A stretch of DNA of 52,190 nt from a bacterium UBP11_UBA4055 (GCA_002382735.1 DFZN01000057.1:17606-69795), one strand, 5' to 3'; counted from the stretch's first letter, positions 1-8,184 are shown. Program-made: numbers and translations. The notes: generated by a model not told the origin, from the letters alone.

Positions 1-20
1 TTAATTATTAGGAGACAGCC

Positions 21-845
21 ATGAACGAACAGGTACAAAACGCAGAGATTTATATTCAGAAAGCAATTGATCTGGGTATGGAATGGGGTCCCAAACTGAT
101 CGGGGCGATATTAGTCCTGATAATCGGTATGTGGATAGTAAAAATGATCACAAAAGGATTCGGCAGAACGCTTGAGAGCAGAAAGGTTGATCCGTCTCTC
201 GTGCCTTTCCTGAAAAGTCTTACAAGTACGCTTCTCAAAGTTCTTGTAGTAATTAGCGTTATGGGCATGGTGGGTATTCAGATGACATCCTTCATCGCCA
301 TCCTCGGTGCCGCGGGTCTTGCGGTAGGTATGGCTCTTTCGGGTACTTTACAGAATTTCGCAGGCGGAGTCATAATCCTTATCTTCAGACCATTCGGAGT
401 AGGTGATTTTATTGAAGCTCAAGGCTACATGGGAACAGTAAAAGCGATCACTATTTTTACCACAGCACTTAATACTGTCGACAATAAACTGATTATAATA
501 CCTAACGGTCCTCTTTCAACAGGCTCGCTTACCAATTTTTCTAAAGAACCGAAAAGAAGAGTGGACTGGAAATTCGGTATAGCTTACGGCGACGATATGG
601 AGAATTTCAAAAAAGCAATGAACGAGTTTATAGCTGAAGATTCAAGAATTCTTAAAGAGCCCGCACATTTTATCGGACTTTCGGAACTTGGAGACAGCTC
701 TGTGAATTTCGCGGTAAGAGTATGGGTGAATGCGGCTGATTACTGGGGAGTTTTCTTCGACATGAACGAAAAAGTTTACAAGAGATTTAAAGACTACGGA
801 CTTAACATTCCGTTCCCTCAAATTGATGTACATCTTGATAAGTAG
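21..845 (+). CDS. mscS: Small-conductance mechanosensitive channel (MscS family)
   Basis: Inner-membrane channel that opens under membrane tension and releases solutes during hypo-osmotic shock. The 274-residue length fits the short MscS class. Three hydrophobic segments are visible (about residues 24-42, 68-90 and 92-125). The third is the Gly/Ala-rich pore helix ending in the family signature IFRPFGVGD, followed by the beta domain with a PNG turn (IIIPNGPLS) and the cytoplasmic alpha/beta domain. The ATG lies 7 bases after an AGGAG. The next gene starts 32 bp downstream, so the two may be co-transcribed. The family assignment is firm; whether it is the cell's main channel cannot be told. 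Confidence 0.95.
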   Translation: MNEQVQNAEIYIQKAIDLGMEWGPKLIGAILVLIIGMWIVKMITKGFGRTLESRKVDPSLVPFLKSLTSTLLKVLVVISVMGMVGIQMTSFIAILGAAGLAVGMALSGTLQNFAGGVIILIFRPFGVGDFIEAQGYMGTVKAITIFTTALNTVDNKLIIIPNGPLSTGSLTNFSKEPKRRVDWKFGIAYGDDMENFKKAMNEFIAEDSRILKEPAHFIGLSELGDSSVNFAVRVWVNAADYWGVFFDMNEKVYKRFKDYGLNIPFPQIDVHLDK

Positions 846-877
846 GAAATGATAAAAAAAATTATAAGGATTTTCAA

Positions 878-1396
878 TTGAAAAGAGTTATTTCCTCATT
901 ATTATTAATAGTTTCATTCGCCGTGTTTTCGCAGACGACTGAAGCGGAAGCGGTTTTAAAAACAGAGTTAAAAGCTGAGCATACAGGATGGAAAACAGGC
1001 GGAGTCGTCAATGTGAATTTCTCGCAGGCCGCTTTTTCAACGGCATGGTCTTCAGGCGGAACAAATTCGATGGCGCTTAACGGACTTGTAAGTATCTTTG
1101 CGAATGACTTGAACGGCGATCAAGTGAGGGACAATATCGAATCCCAGATAGGCGGTTATTTAAGAGTCGTTTATAAGCAGCCGCTTATGGAAAATATCAA
1201 CTTCGAATCCAAGCTTGAAGCTTTCTCTAATTATGAGGAAGATCCGCAGAACATGTACATAACATGGGACAATCTGCTTACCATGAAAGTGAACGATTAT
1301 GTCAATGCCAACATAAGTTTCAACATGATTAATCGGCCGGGAATGGAAGTTGTTTATAAAGAAGTACTCGGTGTAGGTTTGTCGTATAAATTCTAA
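878..1396 (+). CDS. Compact DUF3078-like exported protein
   Basis: The function is unknown. Residues 1-18 form a signal peptide. The mature N-terminus carries W38..GG, NFSQ (47-50) and W57-SSGG, which resemble the DUF3078 signature common in Bacteroidetes. The C-terminal half (NINFESKLEAFSNY, then LLTMKVNDYVN) matches the end of that family. By memory such proteins are about 280 residues; this one is 172 and seems to lack the central beta-strand region, so it is either a compact variant or an internally deleted copy. The start is TTG at 878, 7 bases after AAGGA; no ATG fits. The strand pattern and aromatic C-terminal Phe suggest an outer-membrane or periplasmic beta protein (inference). Confidence 0.65.
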   Translation: MKRVISSLLLIVSFAVFSQTTEAEAVLKTELKAEHTGWKTGGVVNVNFSQAAFSTAWSSGGTNSMALNGLVSIFANDLNGDQVRDNIESQIGGYLRVVYKQPLMENINFESKLEAFSNYEEDPQNMYITWDNLLTMKVNDYVNANISFNMINRPGMEVVYKEVLGVGLSYKF

Positions 1397-1413
1397 AAAA
1401 AGGAGAGAACAAA

Positions 1414-1881
1414 ATGAAAAAGATCATAATACCGGTTCTGCTGGTGTTAAGTTTCTGTCTTATGGCGGAAAAGCCGTTCCAGATCGGAGTAGTCAATCCG
1501 CTTCAGATCGTTGGCGAAGGCGAAAGCATCAAGGGATTGAAGCTCAATCTGGTCCACAGCGCTAACGCAAATGTAACAGGGCTTGACATCGGTTTCGTAA
1601 GCCAGGTCAACAATGATTTTAAAGGTATCCAGTACAACTGGGTGAATTTCAATAAAGGAAATTCAACAGGAATGCAGCTTGGGATATTTTCAACTTCGAG
1701 CAGTATGAAAGGATTACAGTGGGGAACGATAAATCATGCAGGACAGAACATGGTAGGTCTGCAACTCGGTCTGATCAACATCGTACAGGGCGGCGGCCAG
1801 AACTTCCAGATAGGTCTTATAAACTACAACAAGAACAGCGCGATCTTCTTTATCCTGCCGTTCATCAATTTCAATCTGTAA
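1414..1881 (+). CDS. LA_2272-like surface repeat protein
   Basis: Signal peptide (about residues 1-18), then a mature part built of imperfect beta repeats of the type GLQLGLIN / GMQLGIFS / FQIGLINY, ending with aromatic residues. This resembles the LA_2272 family of surface repeat proteins known from Leptospira and several FCB genomes; the function is not established. The ATG follows AAAGGAGAG with 6-7 bases between. It is 17 bp downstream of the DUF3078-like gene and is followed by a strong terminator, so it probably ends a short envelope operon beginning with mscS. Confidence 0.6.
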   Translation: MKKIIIPVLLVLSFCLMAEKPFQIGVVNPLQIVGEGESIKGLKLNLVHSANANVTGLDIGFVSQVNNDFKGIQYNWVNFNKGNSTGMQLGIFSTSSSMKGLQWGTINHAGQNMVGLQLGLINIVQGGGQNFQIGLINYNKNSAIFFILPFINFNL

Positions 1882-1903
1882 TAATTTCTTAGAGTATCAA
1901 ATC

Positions 1904-1930
1904 AAAGCCCGGCAAATTCCGGGCTTTTTT
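1904..1930 (+). terminator. Rho-independent terminator after the envelope operon
   Basis: Perfect 9-bp stem AAAGCCCGG / CCGGGCTTT around a 6-base loop, running directly into a T tract. It lies 22 bases after the stop of the LA_2272-like gene and just before the lptF promoter region. Confidence 0.9.
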
Positions 1931-1932
1931 GT

Positions 1933-1960
1933 TTGTTTTTCTCGCCTTATTGTTTATATT
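1933..1960 (+). promoter_or_regulatory. Possible lptF promoter
   Basis: TTGTTT at 1933-1938, a 16-bp spacer and TATATT at 1955-1960. It would give a leader of roughly 55-60 bases before lptF. It partly overlaps the T tract of the preceding terminator. Visual match only. Confidence 0.35.
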
Positions 1961-1992
1961 TTAACGATCTTTAAATGAACGGGGATATTTAT

Positions 1993-2028
1993 ATGAAGTT
2001 TATGATCTTTGAGGCGGTAAGTAATTGA
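1993..2028 (+). other. Possible 11-codon leader ORF overlapping the lptF start
   Basis: ATG at 1993 opens an 11-codon frame (MKFMIFEAVSN) whose TGA stop (2026-2028) overlaps the TTG start of lptF (2025-2027). The GAGGCGG serving lptF lies inside this mini-ORF. The arrangement would allow translational coupling; there is no other support, and no clear Shine-Dalgarno precedes the ATG. Confidence 0.25.
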
Positions 2029-3215
2029 GGATACTGTATCTCTACATATTCCGCGAACACATCTTCCCGTTCTTCATGTCGCTGGGCATGATACTTTCCC
2101 TTTTCATATTGAATATCGTCATGAAGATGATGACCACTTTCGTAGGAAAAGACCTCGACCTGCTCGTGATAATCGAGTTCTTCTATCTTAGCATGGGCTG
2201 GATACTCGCGCTGGCCGTACCGATGTCAGTGCTTGTGGCCTCGCTGATGGCTTACGGAAGGCTCTCGCAGGACAACGAATGGTCGGTCATGCAGTCGAGC
2301 GGCATATCGGTCTATCAGGTCATGGCTCCGTCACTTATCGCCTCGATATTATTAAGCTGGGGAATGATATTTTTCCACAACAATATACTTCCGGAAATGA
2401 ACCACAAAAGCAAGATAATCAAAACTTCAATAACAAGAAAAAAACCTCTTGCAGTGATCGAGCCGGGAATATTCATAACCGACATTCCGGGATATGTGAT
2501 AAAAGCCGAATCTGTTGACCATGTGAACAGCGAGCTTCACAAAGTGATACTGATAGAAAGTTCAAAGACGGGAAAGGAAAGGAACACTATTACTGCCGAT
2601 AAGGGAAAGCTCATCTACGACCAGGCGATAAAGAGGTACAGGATCACTCTGACCGACGGGGAGATCGCGAACCTTGATCCACAGAAGCCCGAAGGATATT
2701 TCAGGTCGAAATTTACAAAAATGGAGCTGACGAAGGAAGTTGCGGGCGTCGATTTCGAAGTCCAGGACAAAAACTATTACGGCGACAGGGAAAAAAGCGC
2801 GGACAGCCTTTCAGCCAAGATAGAAAGGCTGAAAGCGAGGAAGGCCTCCCCGCTGCTCATAGCTCAGGTCGAGGTGGAGTATCACAAAAAGTACGCGCTT
2901 TCGATCGCCTGCATCGTAATGGTGCTTATAGGCGCGCCCCTCGGGCTCATGTCAGGCCGGGGCGGGATAGGCGCTTCAGCCACAATGAGCATACTCATCT
3001 TTATGATCTACTGGTTCTTCCTGATCTCAGGCGAGGACCTGGCCGACAGGGGAAAAGTCGATCCCGTCATCGCCATGTGGAGCGCCAATGCGGTAATAGG
3101 CCTGCTGGGGATAGTTCTGGTCAGATACGCCTCAAGGGGAGTAAAGATCAGCTTTTCGTGGATCGGTGCCTCATTGGAATACATTTTGGTCAAGTTAAGG
3201 ATAAAGGCTAAATGA
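2025..3215 (+). CDS. lptF: LPS export permease LptF (YjgP/YjgQ family)
   Basis: Transmembrane subunit of the LptBFG transporter that extracts lipopolysaccharide from the inner membrane and feeds it to the LptC-A-DE bridge. The 396 residues have the family layout: two to three N-terminal membrane segments (about 12-35, 55-85, 100-120), a periplasmic beta-jellyroll-like region (about 130-265), then C-terminal membrane segments (about 285-380). The start is TTG at 2025 with GAGGCGG seven bases upstream; the first residues MRILYLYIFREHI are the usual LptF/G beginning. The stop overlaps the lptG start by 4 bases (ATGA), indicating coupled synthesis of the two permeases. Confidence 0.92.
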   Translation: MRILYLYIFREHIFPFFMSLGMILSLFILNIVMKMMTTFVGKDLDLLVIIEFFYLSMGWILALAVPMSVLVASLMAYGRLSQDNEWSVMQSSGISVYQVMAPSLIASILLSWGMIFFHNNILPEMNHKSKIIKTSITRKKPLAVIEPGIFITDIPGYVIKAESVDHVNSELHKVILIESSKTGKERNTITADKGKLIYDQAIKRYRITLTDGEIANLDPQKPEGYFRSKFTKMELTKEVAGVDFEVQDKNYYGDREKSADSLSAKIERLKARKASPLLIAQVEVEYHKKYALSIACIVMVLIGAPLGLMSGRGGIGASATMSILIFMIYWFFLISGEDLADRGKVDPVIAMWSANAVIGLLGIVLVRYASRGVKISFSWIGASLEYILVKLRIKAK

Positions 3216-4279
3216 TGAAAATACTTGACCTTTATATGATAAAGAAATTCACGGTCACTCTGGCAGTCTCGCTGGCTACCATGATCCTTATCTATATAAT
3301 TATTGACCTCTTTGATCATCTGAATAAATTCCTTGACGCTGATATGCCTCTTATAGGCTACATTCTCTATTACACTCTTAAAATTCCCGAGATTATTTCG
3401 CAGATACTTCCGCTCGTCAGTTTCATGTCTCTACTTTTCACCCTCGGAAGCCTGACCAAATACAACGAGATAGTGGCGATGCTGTCTTCAGGAATGAGCC
3501 TTTTCAGAATATCTCTGCCGTTCGTGGTCTTAGGGATACTTCTTTCCGCAGGGCACTTTTACTTCACCGAATCAGTCGTTCCCTACGCCTCAAGAAAGCA
3601 CTACGAGGCAAAAGACTATTATCTCACAAAATCTTCAAAAATTCACAGAAGATACAACGAATTCGTATATCAGGAAGGCAACAGCATAGTTTACATCAGC
3701 ACTTTTGACGGCAACAGGAAAATAGCGGGGGGAGTTTCGATACAGGCTATAAACGAAGGCAGGATCGATTTCAGGCTTGATGCCGACGAGATGCTTTATG
3801 AGAACGGAAAATGGAAGCTCAAAAAACTAATAAAAAGAACTTTTGAGGCGGACTCGACGATCTTTGAAAGGATGGATTCGCTTTCGATCTTTCTGGATTT
3901 CGAGCCTGAAGATATTACCAAAACGGAACTTAAACCGATCGAAATGGGATTTTTCGAACTTTCGGAATACATTGAGAAGAAGGAAAGGCTCGGCGCGGAC
4001 ATGACCAAATGGAAGGTCGAGAAACATTCAAAGATATCCTACAGCCTGATAAACCTTGTTCTAATACTGATAGCGATACCCTTAGGAACGGGCAGGGCGA
4101 GAAGCGCGGCTTCGGTCAACTTCGGGATATCGGTCGGAATAGCATTCATCTATTACCTGCTGATAATAATGTTCAAGAACTGGGGGGCTGTAGGACAGAT
4201 CAATGTGATTGTGTCGGCCTGGGCTCCGAACATAATTTTCGGAATGACAGGCATTTATATGATAAAAAGGGCGAAATAA
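3212..4279 (+). CDS. lptG: LPS export permease LptG (YjgP/YjgQ family)
   Basis: Partner of LptF in the LPS extraction ABC transporter. 355 residues with the same architecture: MKILDLYMIKKF start, membrane helices near 12-35, 50-80 and 98-118, a periplasmic domain (about 120-260) and three C-terminal helices with IPLGTGRARS before the penultimate pair. It starts at ATG 3212 or 3215 inside the lptF stop. Its TAA overlaps the ATG of the next gene by one base, so the downstream deacetylase is translated from the same message. LptF and LptG are similar to each other; the F/G assignment follows gene order. Confidence 0.9.
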   Translation: MMKILDLYMIKKFTVTLAVSLATMILIYIIIDLFDHLNKFLDADMPLIGYILYYTLKIPEIISQILPLVSFMSLLFTLGSLTKYNEIVAMLSSGMSLFRISLPFVVLGILLSAGHFYFTESVVPYASRKHYEAKDYYLTKSSKIHRRYNEFVYQEGNSIVYISTFDGNRKIAGGVSIQAINEGRIDFRLDADEMLYENGKWKLKKLIKRTFEADSTIFERMDSLSIFLDFEPEDITKTELKPIEMGFFELSEYIEKKERLGADMTKWKVEKHSKISYSLINLVLILIAIPLGTGRARSAASVNFGISVGIAFIYYLLIIMFKNWGAVGQINVIVSAWAPNIIFGMTGIYMIKRAK

Positions 4280-5598
4280 TGTCTCATGTCAAAGTGAATA
4301 TTCCCGACAAGTTCATTGAAGAAAAGAAATATATTTTCGATATTATCTCGTCCTTTACCGGTATAGAATTCGCAATCGGGGGACGGCATGAAGATTATGA
4401 GCTGATCCTTCCCAACGGTAAAAACATAGTGATAAGGGACAGTTTTTTCGGCGAGCTCGGAGACAAAAATACATATCTCGATCCTGAGCTGATACCGGAT
4501 TCTGTAAAATACCTTTCCTGCGTACATGCTGAAGACCTGCCCGTTATTTATGGGAACGATTTATTCTGCGAGAACGGGAACGGAGTGATCATCGGCGCGG
4601 ATATAGTCGCGGGAATTTTCTTCATGCTTTCAAGATGGGAAGAAGCGGCTTTGACCGTAAAAGACGACCATGGAAGATTTCCAGGATCAGAATCTTATGC
4701 GGTTAAGCACAAGCTCATCGGAAGGCCCGTCGTCGATGAATATATTGATTTTTTGATTAGAGTGATACGCAGTCTCGATCCGGGCGTGGAGATAAAAGAC
4801 CGCGGAAGCCGGGTTATCATAACTTCGGACATCGACTCGTTCGAAAAATTCCCGTGCGGCAAAACACTAAAGATATTCGCCGGGCATCTTTTAAAAAGGT
4901 ACGACCCGTTCCTTTTCGCGGCGGACCTGTACAAATATGCCGCAAAGCTTTTCGGCGCAAAAGACCCTTACGACACTTTTGACAGGATATATTCCGTCGC
5001 AGAAAAGTTCGGCACGAAGCCCGTCTTCTTCATTCTCGCCGCGCCTGAGGGGCCGTACAATGACGGCTGGTTCGCGCGTTCAGCGCACGATGCCGGCGTG
5101 TTTAGTTCTCTCGCAGAAAAGGGCGCAGATATCGGACTTCACTACGGCTATTTCTCCCTTCTCAGCGAAAATAATATCAAAAGCGAGAAGTTCGAACTTG
5201 AGAAAAAGTACGGGATCTGCGCTGAGAAGGGGAGAGCCCATTTTCTGCAGTTCGACATAAGAAGCTCCTACGGGATTCTGGAGCTTTCGGGAATAAAAGA
5301 GGACTTTTCCATGGGATATTCCCGCCACGCCGGCTTCAGGTGCGGGACAGGCAGGGCGTTTTCGCCCTGGGACATTGACCGCAAACGGGCTTATGAAATA
5401 AAAGAAAGGCCGCTCGTCGTGATGGATACAACATTTTACGCGCACAACAGGATGAAAAAAGATCAGATCAGAGCTGAATTCGAATATTTTTTAAGAACAG
5501 CAAAAAAATTCGGTACAGATATTACATTACTTATACATAATTCGAGCCCGGCCTTCGTATTTGAGGCTTTGGAAGATACATTTAAAAAAATAAAATAA
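4279..5598 (+). CDS. Polysaccharide deacetylase-like protein (DUF7033-type N-terminus)
   Basis: 439-residue protein resembling the Bacteroidetes deacetylase family with an N-terminal DUF7033 region. The C-terminal NodB-like part shows TSDIDSFEKF (metal-site Asp pair), DIGLHYGYFS, RAHFLQFDI and FSMGYSRHAGFRCGTGRAF, the conserved blocks of that family. It probably acts on a cell-surface glycan; the substrate is unknown. The open frame extends upstream to 4009 inside lptG, but ATG 4279 overlaps the lptG stop (TAATG) and the residues before it are shadow sequence, so I start here. No signal peptide is visible, so cytoplasmic or membrane-peripheral action is likely. Position behind lptFG suggests an envelope glycan role (inference). 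Confidence 0.75.
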   Translation: MSHVKVNIPDKFIEEKKYIFDIISSFTGIEFAIGGRHEDYELILPNGKNIVIRDSFFGELGDKNTYLDPELIPDSVKYLSCVHAEDLPVIYGNDLFCENGNGVIIGADIVAGIFFMLSRWEEAALTVKDDHGRFPGSESYAVKHKLIGRPVVDEYIDFLIRVIRSLDPGVEIKDRGSRVIITSDIDSFEKFPCGKTLKIFAGHLLKRYDPFLFAADLYKYAAKLFGAKDPYDTFDRIYSVAEKFGTKPVFFILAAPEGPYNDGWFARSAHDAGVFSSLAEKGADIGLHYGYFSLLSENNIKSEKFELEKKYGICAEKGRAHFLQFDIRSSYGILELSGIKEDFSMGYSRHAGFRCGTGRAFSPWDIDRKRAYEIKERPLVVMDTTFYAHNRMKKDQIRAEFEYFLRTAKKFGTDITLLIHNSSPAFVFEALEDTFKKIK

Positions 5599-5611
5599 GG
5601 TAAAATCGAGC

Positions 5612-6181
5612 ATGACATCGACGAACAGAAAAGAAAATTTTATTGGCAAAGTCAGCGAACTTTTCAATCTTCATCCCGTCCTGAGCGGATTCGTTCTCAG
5701 CCTGATCTCCGCAGTATTTCTTGCGTCACTTATCATCAACAGAGGTATAATCATATCGAACATGAGGGTCGTGGCCTTTATTTCGTTCTTGGTTCCCGGC
5801 GCGGTCATCTTCATTTTCACAGGACTTTATATCGGGATTCAGCTGAACAGAAGAAAATTAAAAGAGGCTATGAAGGAAGAATTCGAGATCGGTCTCAAGC
5901 TTGGAAGCGTAGCATTTTACCATATATGGATGAAGGATGTAAACCTCGGTAAGGATTTTCCTGCCGTGAAAGGCCCTTGCTGCCCCGTCTGCGGAGAGGA
6001 TTTCTGGGAAGCTGACAGGGTAGAAAAGAACGACAGGCTTGTTTTTGAGTGCAAAAAATGCAGGAACATAAATTCTGTGCGGATAAGAGACCTCGGCAGC
6101 GTCAAAGAGGAGGTTGACAGAACTCTTCAGAGGGCTTATGAGCGTATGACGAAATTTAAAGATAAGATAACCGGCGCGTAA
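5612..6181 (+). CDS. Zinc-ribbon membrane protein, hypothetical
   Basis: I do not recognise a named family. Visible: two membrane helices (about residues 22-43 and 53-76) forming a hairpin, a basic cytoplasmic stretch, then a zinc-ribbon-like pair C124-P-V-C127 and C147-K-K-C150, and a charged helical tail. The start is ATG 5612, 13 bp after the deacetylase stop, with TAAGG upstream. Part of the lptFG-deacetylase transcription unit by spacing. The zinc ribbon suggests protein or nucleic-acid binding at the membrane; no function assigned. Confidence 0.7.
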   Translation: MTSTNRKENFIGKVSELFNLHPVLSGFVLSLISAVFLASLIINRGIIISNMRVVAFISFLVPGAVIFIFTGLYIGIQLNRRKLKEAMKEEFEIGLKLGSVAFYHIWMKDVNLGKDFPAVKGPCCPVCGEDFWEADRVEKNDRLVFECKKCRNINSVRIRDLGSVKEEVDRTLQRAYERMTKFKDKITGA

Positions 6182-6201
6182 AATGAAAGAAGGAACAGCT
6201 T

Positions 6202-6615
6202 ATGTCTAAAATGACTACAACCTATATCGGTGACCTTAAGACCGAATGCCTCCATCACCTTTCCGGCCACAAAATAACCACCGATGCTCCGCCTGACAAC
6301 AACGGGAAAGGCGATTTTTTTTCACCGACAGACCTTTTCGCTGTTTCACTGCCGGCCTGCATACTTACGATCATGGGCATGGCCGCGCAGACGCAGGGCT
6401 TCAACATCGACGGAGCCGTAGCGGAAACCGAAAAAATCATGGCCGCAAATCCCAGGCGCGTGGCAGAGATCAGGATCACTATCACTTTCCCGCACAACGA
6501 TTACACTGACAGACAAAAACGCGCACTACAGCATGTCGTGGATACCTGTCCCGTCTCCTCCAGCCTCAGCAAAGAACTCAACAGGGTCGTTGAGCTGAAG
6601 TATAAGGGAGAATGA
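6202..6615 (+). CDS. OsmC/Ohr family peroxiredoxin-like protein
   Basis: 137-residue OsmC-fold protein. OsmC/Ohr enzymes reduce organic hydroperoxides with two Cys. Both are present: C53 in SLPACILTIMG and C116 in DTCPVSSSL. The N-terminal strands (MTTTYIGDLKTE) and the central FFSPTDLFAVSL helix match the family. The start is ATG 6202 after AAGGAAC. It lies 20 bp behind the zinc-ribbon gene on the same strand. Subfamily (OsmC versus Ohr versus YhfA-like) is not resolved by eye. Confidence 0.9.
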   Translation: MSKMTTTYIGDLKTECLHHLSGHKITTDAPPDNNGKGDFFSPTDLFAVSLPACILTIMGMAAQTQGFNIDGAVAETEKIMAANPRRVAEIRITITFPHNDYTDRQKRALQHVVDTCPVSSSLSKELNRVVELKYKGE

Positions 6616-6638
6616 TTTGAAGGATAGCAGGAACTGAT

Positions 6639-7619
6639 ATGACTGTCAATAAAGTCAGACTTATACCTGAATACGAAAAGGTCTCGAAATTATATCTGAG
6701 TTTTGAAAACGAGTTTTTCAACACGAGGTTCGAATACGGCAAAGCTATATCAGATATTGTTAAAGCTGTAAACGGTAAACTGCCCATTGAAATATTTGTA
6801 AAAGCTGATGATGAAAATATTCTTGTCGGGGAATTTCTGAAACACAGAATATCTCTCGAAAATGTGAAGATAATCAATAAATATTCCGGAACATCCATTA
6901 CTACCTCTGGTTTTCCTATCTTCGGTGAGCGGGTTTCTGATTCCAAATCTGTCGGTATCACATATAATTATCTCAGAAGTCATGAAAATTACGAAAGTTC
7001 TTTCAAAGAAATAGAGAAGTTCGGAAAATGGATCATCGAAAAAGAAGGCCTTGTAGAAATAAATCTGAATTTCGATTTTAATAGCGCAGCCGTTGCAGTT
7101 ATGGATGAAGTTGTGCTCGTTTCTGAAGATATAATTGAGAAAAACAGAGAAACCGAAATTAAAGAAATACTCAGGAAATTGTTCGCGCAGGATGTCCATT
7201 TCGTGCCTTCTCTCCCGGGAGACTTTACAAGAGATATTGACACCTATCTTATGCCTCTGAGAAATAAGATCTGGATAGTTTCGCAATATCCGAAAGGCTC
7301 TGATCAAAGAACTGCGATTGACAAGACGGTTTCTATTTTAAAGGATTTAGGGCACCAGATCCATTTTGTACCGGGATTGAAGATCATAAAATATGATGAC
7401 ATAGACACTATGCCTAATTATGTGAACAGCATCATTTTGAACGACCTCGTTCTAGTGCCTGAATATAAAATCGGCGAAGACAGTTTCATTAAAGAGATAC
7501 TAATAAGTTATGGATTTGAAGTTGCAGGCATAGATTCAAGAAAAATAGTTGAATCGAACAGTGTTTTACACTGCATATCCAGAACATTGCCCGTATTTGA
7601 AAGAGGAATTAGCACATGA
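6639..7619 (+). CDS. Agmatine deiminase / PAD-like protein, probably non-catalytic
   Basis: 326 residues whose C-terminal half matches the peptidylarginine/agmatine deiminase fold: a pattern around NYVNSIILNDLVLVPEY, GFEVAGIDSRKIVESNS, and the active-site block LHCISRTLP with C312. Family enzymes hydrolyse guanidinium groups using Cys, His (in GHxD) and Asp residues. Here the GHxD position reads RDID (residues 198-201), so the catalytic His is Asp199, and the N-terminal W.RD.GP block is not recognisable. It may be a pseudoenzyme or bind a different ligand. The stop overlaps the next start (ATGATG). It lies at the border between the conserved block and the accessory region. Confidence 0.6.
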   Translation: MTVNKVRLIPEYEKVSKLYLSFENEFFNTRFEYGKAISDIVKAVNGKLPIEIFVKADDENILVGEFLKHRISLENVKIINKYSGTSITTSGFPIFGERVSDSKSVGITYNYLRSHENYESSFKEIEKFGKWIIEKEGLVEINLNFDFNSAAVAVMDEVVLVSEDIIEKNRETEIKEILRKLFAQDVHFVPSLPGDFTRDIDTYLMPLRNKIWIVSQYPKGSDQRTAIDKTVSILKDLGHQIHFVPGLKIIKYDDIDTMPNYVNSIILNDLVLVPEYKIGEDSFIKEILISYGFEVAGIDSRKIVESNSVLHCISRTLPVFERGIST

Positions 7620-8003
7620 TGATCGAGAGAATGGAAGCACTGGACAAGTTCATCAACGAAGTAGATTTTGATCAGCTTTGGGATGGATTTTCCAAGACGA
7701 AGTACTCACTTTATGATGAAAAGAATTTCTGTCTTGATGGCAAAATTGGAGTAACCGACGAAAGGTTTATGGGAAATACTGCAATAAAGATCGATAATGA
7801 ATATGTTGCGATATGGGACATGCGTACAGATCACGGGTTTCGATCCGATGAATATCGTCAAAAGAGATAAAGAAATTATGCATCAATCTTTCCTGAGAGT
7901 AATTCTCGACAACAAAGAACAGATCATAAAAGGTCCTGTGAAAACGGAAATCGGTGATAATGTATTTGATATTAAAAGAATGGAATGGCTGGGAGAAGCA
8001 TGA
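7616..8003 (+). pseudogene. Frameshifted small gene, copy 1 of a duplicated pair
   Basis: The first frame (7616-7870) encodes MEALDKFINEVDFDQLWDGF onward up to IDNEYVAIWD; the natural continuation (CVQITGFDPMNIVKRDKEIM to IKRMEWLGEA) is in another frame ending at 8003. Joining them near 7820 gives a coherent product of about 128 residues, so a one-base indel has broken the gene. The family is unknown to me. Bases 7631-7795 are nearly identical to 12840-13004, and the 3' end (about 7955-8000) also recurs there, showing that both copies derive from the same gene. Confidence 0.7.
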
Positions 8004-8014
8004 AAAAGAGTATT

Positions 8015-8061
8015 TTGAAAAATCGTGATATTTAAGCCTGTCATTACACTTTTCTGGAGAT
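8015..8061 (+). repeat. 46-47 bp dispersed repeat, copy 1
   Basis: Begins TTGAAAAATCGTGATATT and ends CACTTTTCTGGAGAT. It matches 14704-14749 with about three differences by eye (one single-base indel and two substitutions); weaker similarity extends about 10 bases upstream. Its 3' end is the first unit of the 33-bp array that follows. Confidence 0.85.
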
Positions 8062-8160
8062 AAATTCATGTCGTATCAACACTTTTTTGGAGATAAAATA
8101 ACATTCATCTTGCACTTTTTTGGAGATAAATGTATATTACTTCAACACTTTTTTGGAGAT
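8047..8160 (+). repeat. Four-unit array with exact 33-bp period upstream of an ATPase gene
   Basis: The core CACTTTTYTGGAGAT occurs at 8047-8061, 8080-8094, 8113-8127 and 8146-8160, each 33 bases apart with 18 bases of differing sequence between. The last core supplies the GGAG used by the ATPase start at 8165. A single further copy of the core is at 14735-14749 ahead of the second ATPase gene of the same family. Confidence 0.9.
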
Positions 8161-8184
8161 TGTCATGAAGAGAAAGATCTATAA
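8068..8184 (+). CDS. Possible 38-residue repeat peptide (HFFGD repeats)
   Basis: Because 33 is divisible by three, the array encodes in one frame MSYQHFFGDK, then two further HFFGD units 11 residues apart, ending CHEEKDL with TAA at 8182-8184. The ATG at 8068 lies 7 bases after a GGAG in the first array unit. The frame overlaps the start of the ATPase gene. It could be a leader peptide or simply a by-product of the array; no homolog recognised. Confidence 0.3.
   Translation: MSYQHFFGDKITFILHFFGDKCILLQHFFGDCHEEKDL

Noticed and set aside
4009..4278. N-terminal extension of the deacetylase
   Set aside because: It lies entirely inside lptG in another frame, and ATG 4279 overlaps the lptG stop in the manner of the neighbouring couplings.
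7797..8003. Independent gene in the second frame of copy 1
   Set aside because: It continues the protein text of the first frame and its counterpart in copy 2 lies directly attached, so it is the 3' part of a frameshifted gene.
8047..8160. CRISPR array
   Set aside because: Cores are only 15 bases with 18-base spacers, four units, no cas genes, and the units carry Shine-Dalgarno sequences leading into a gene start.
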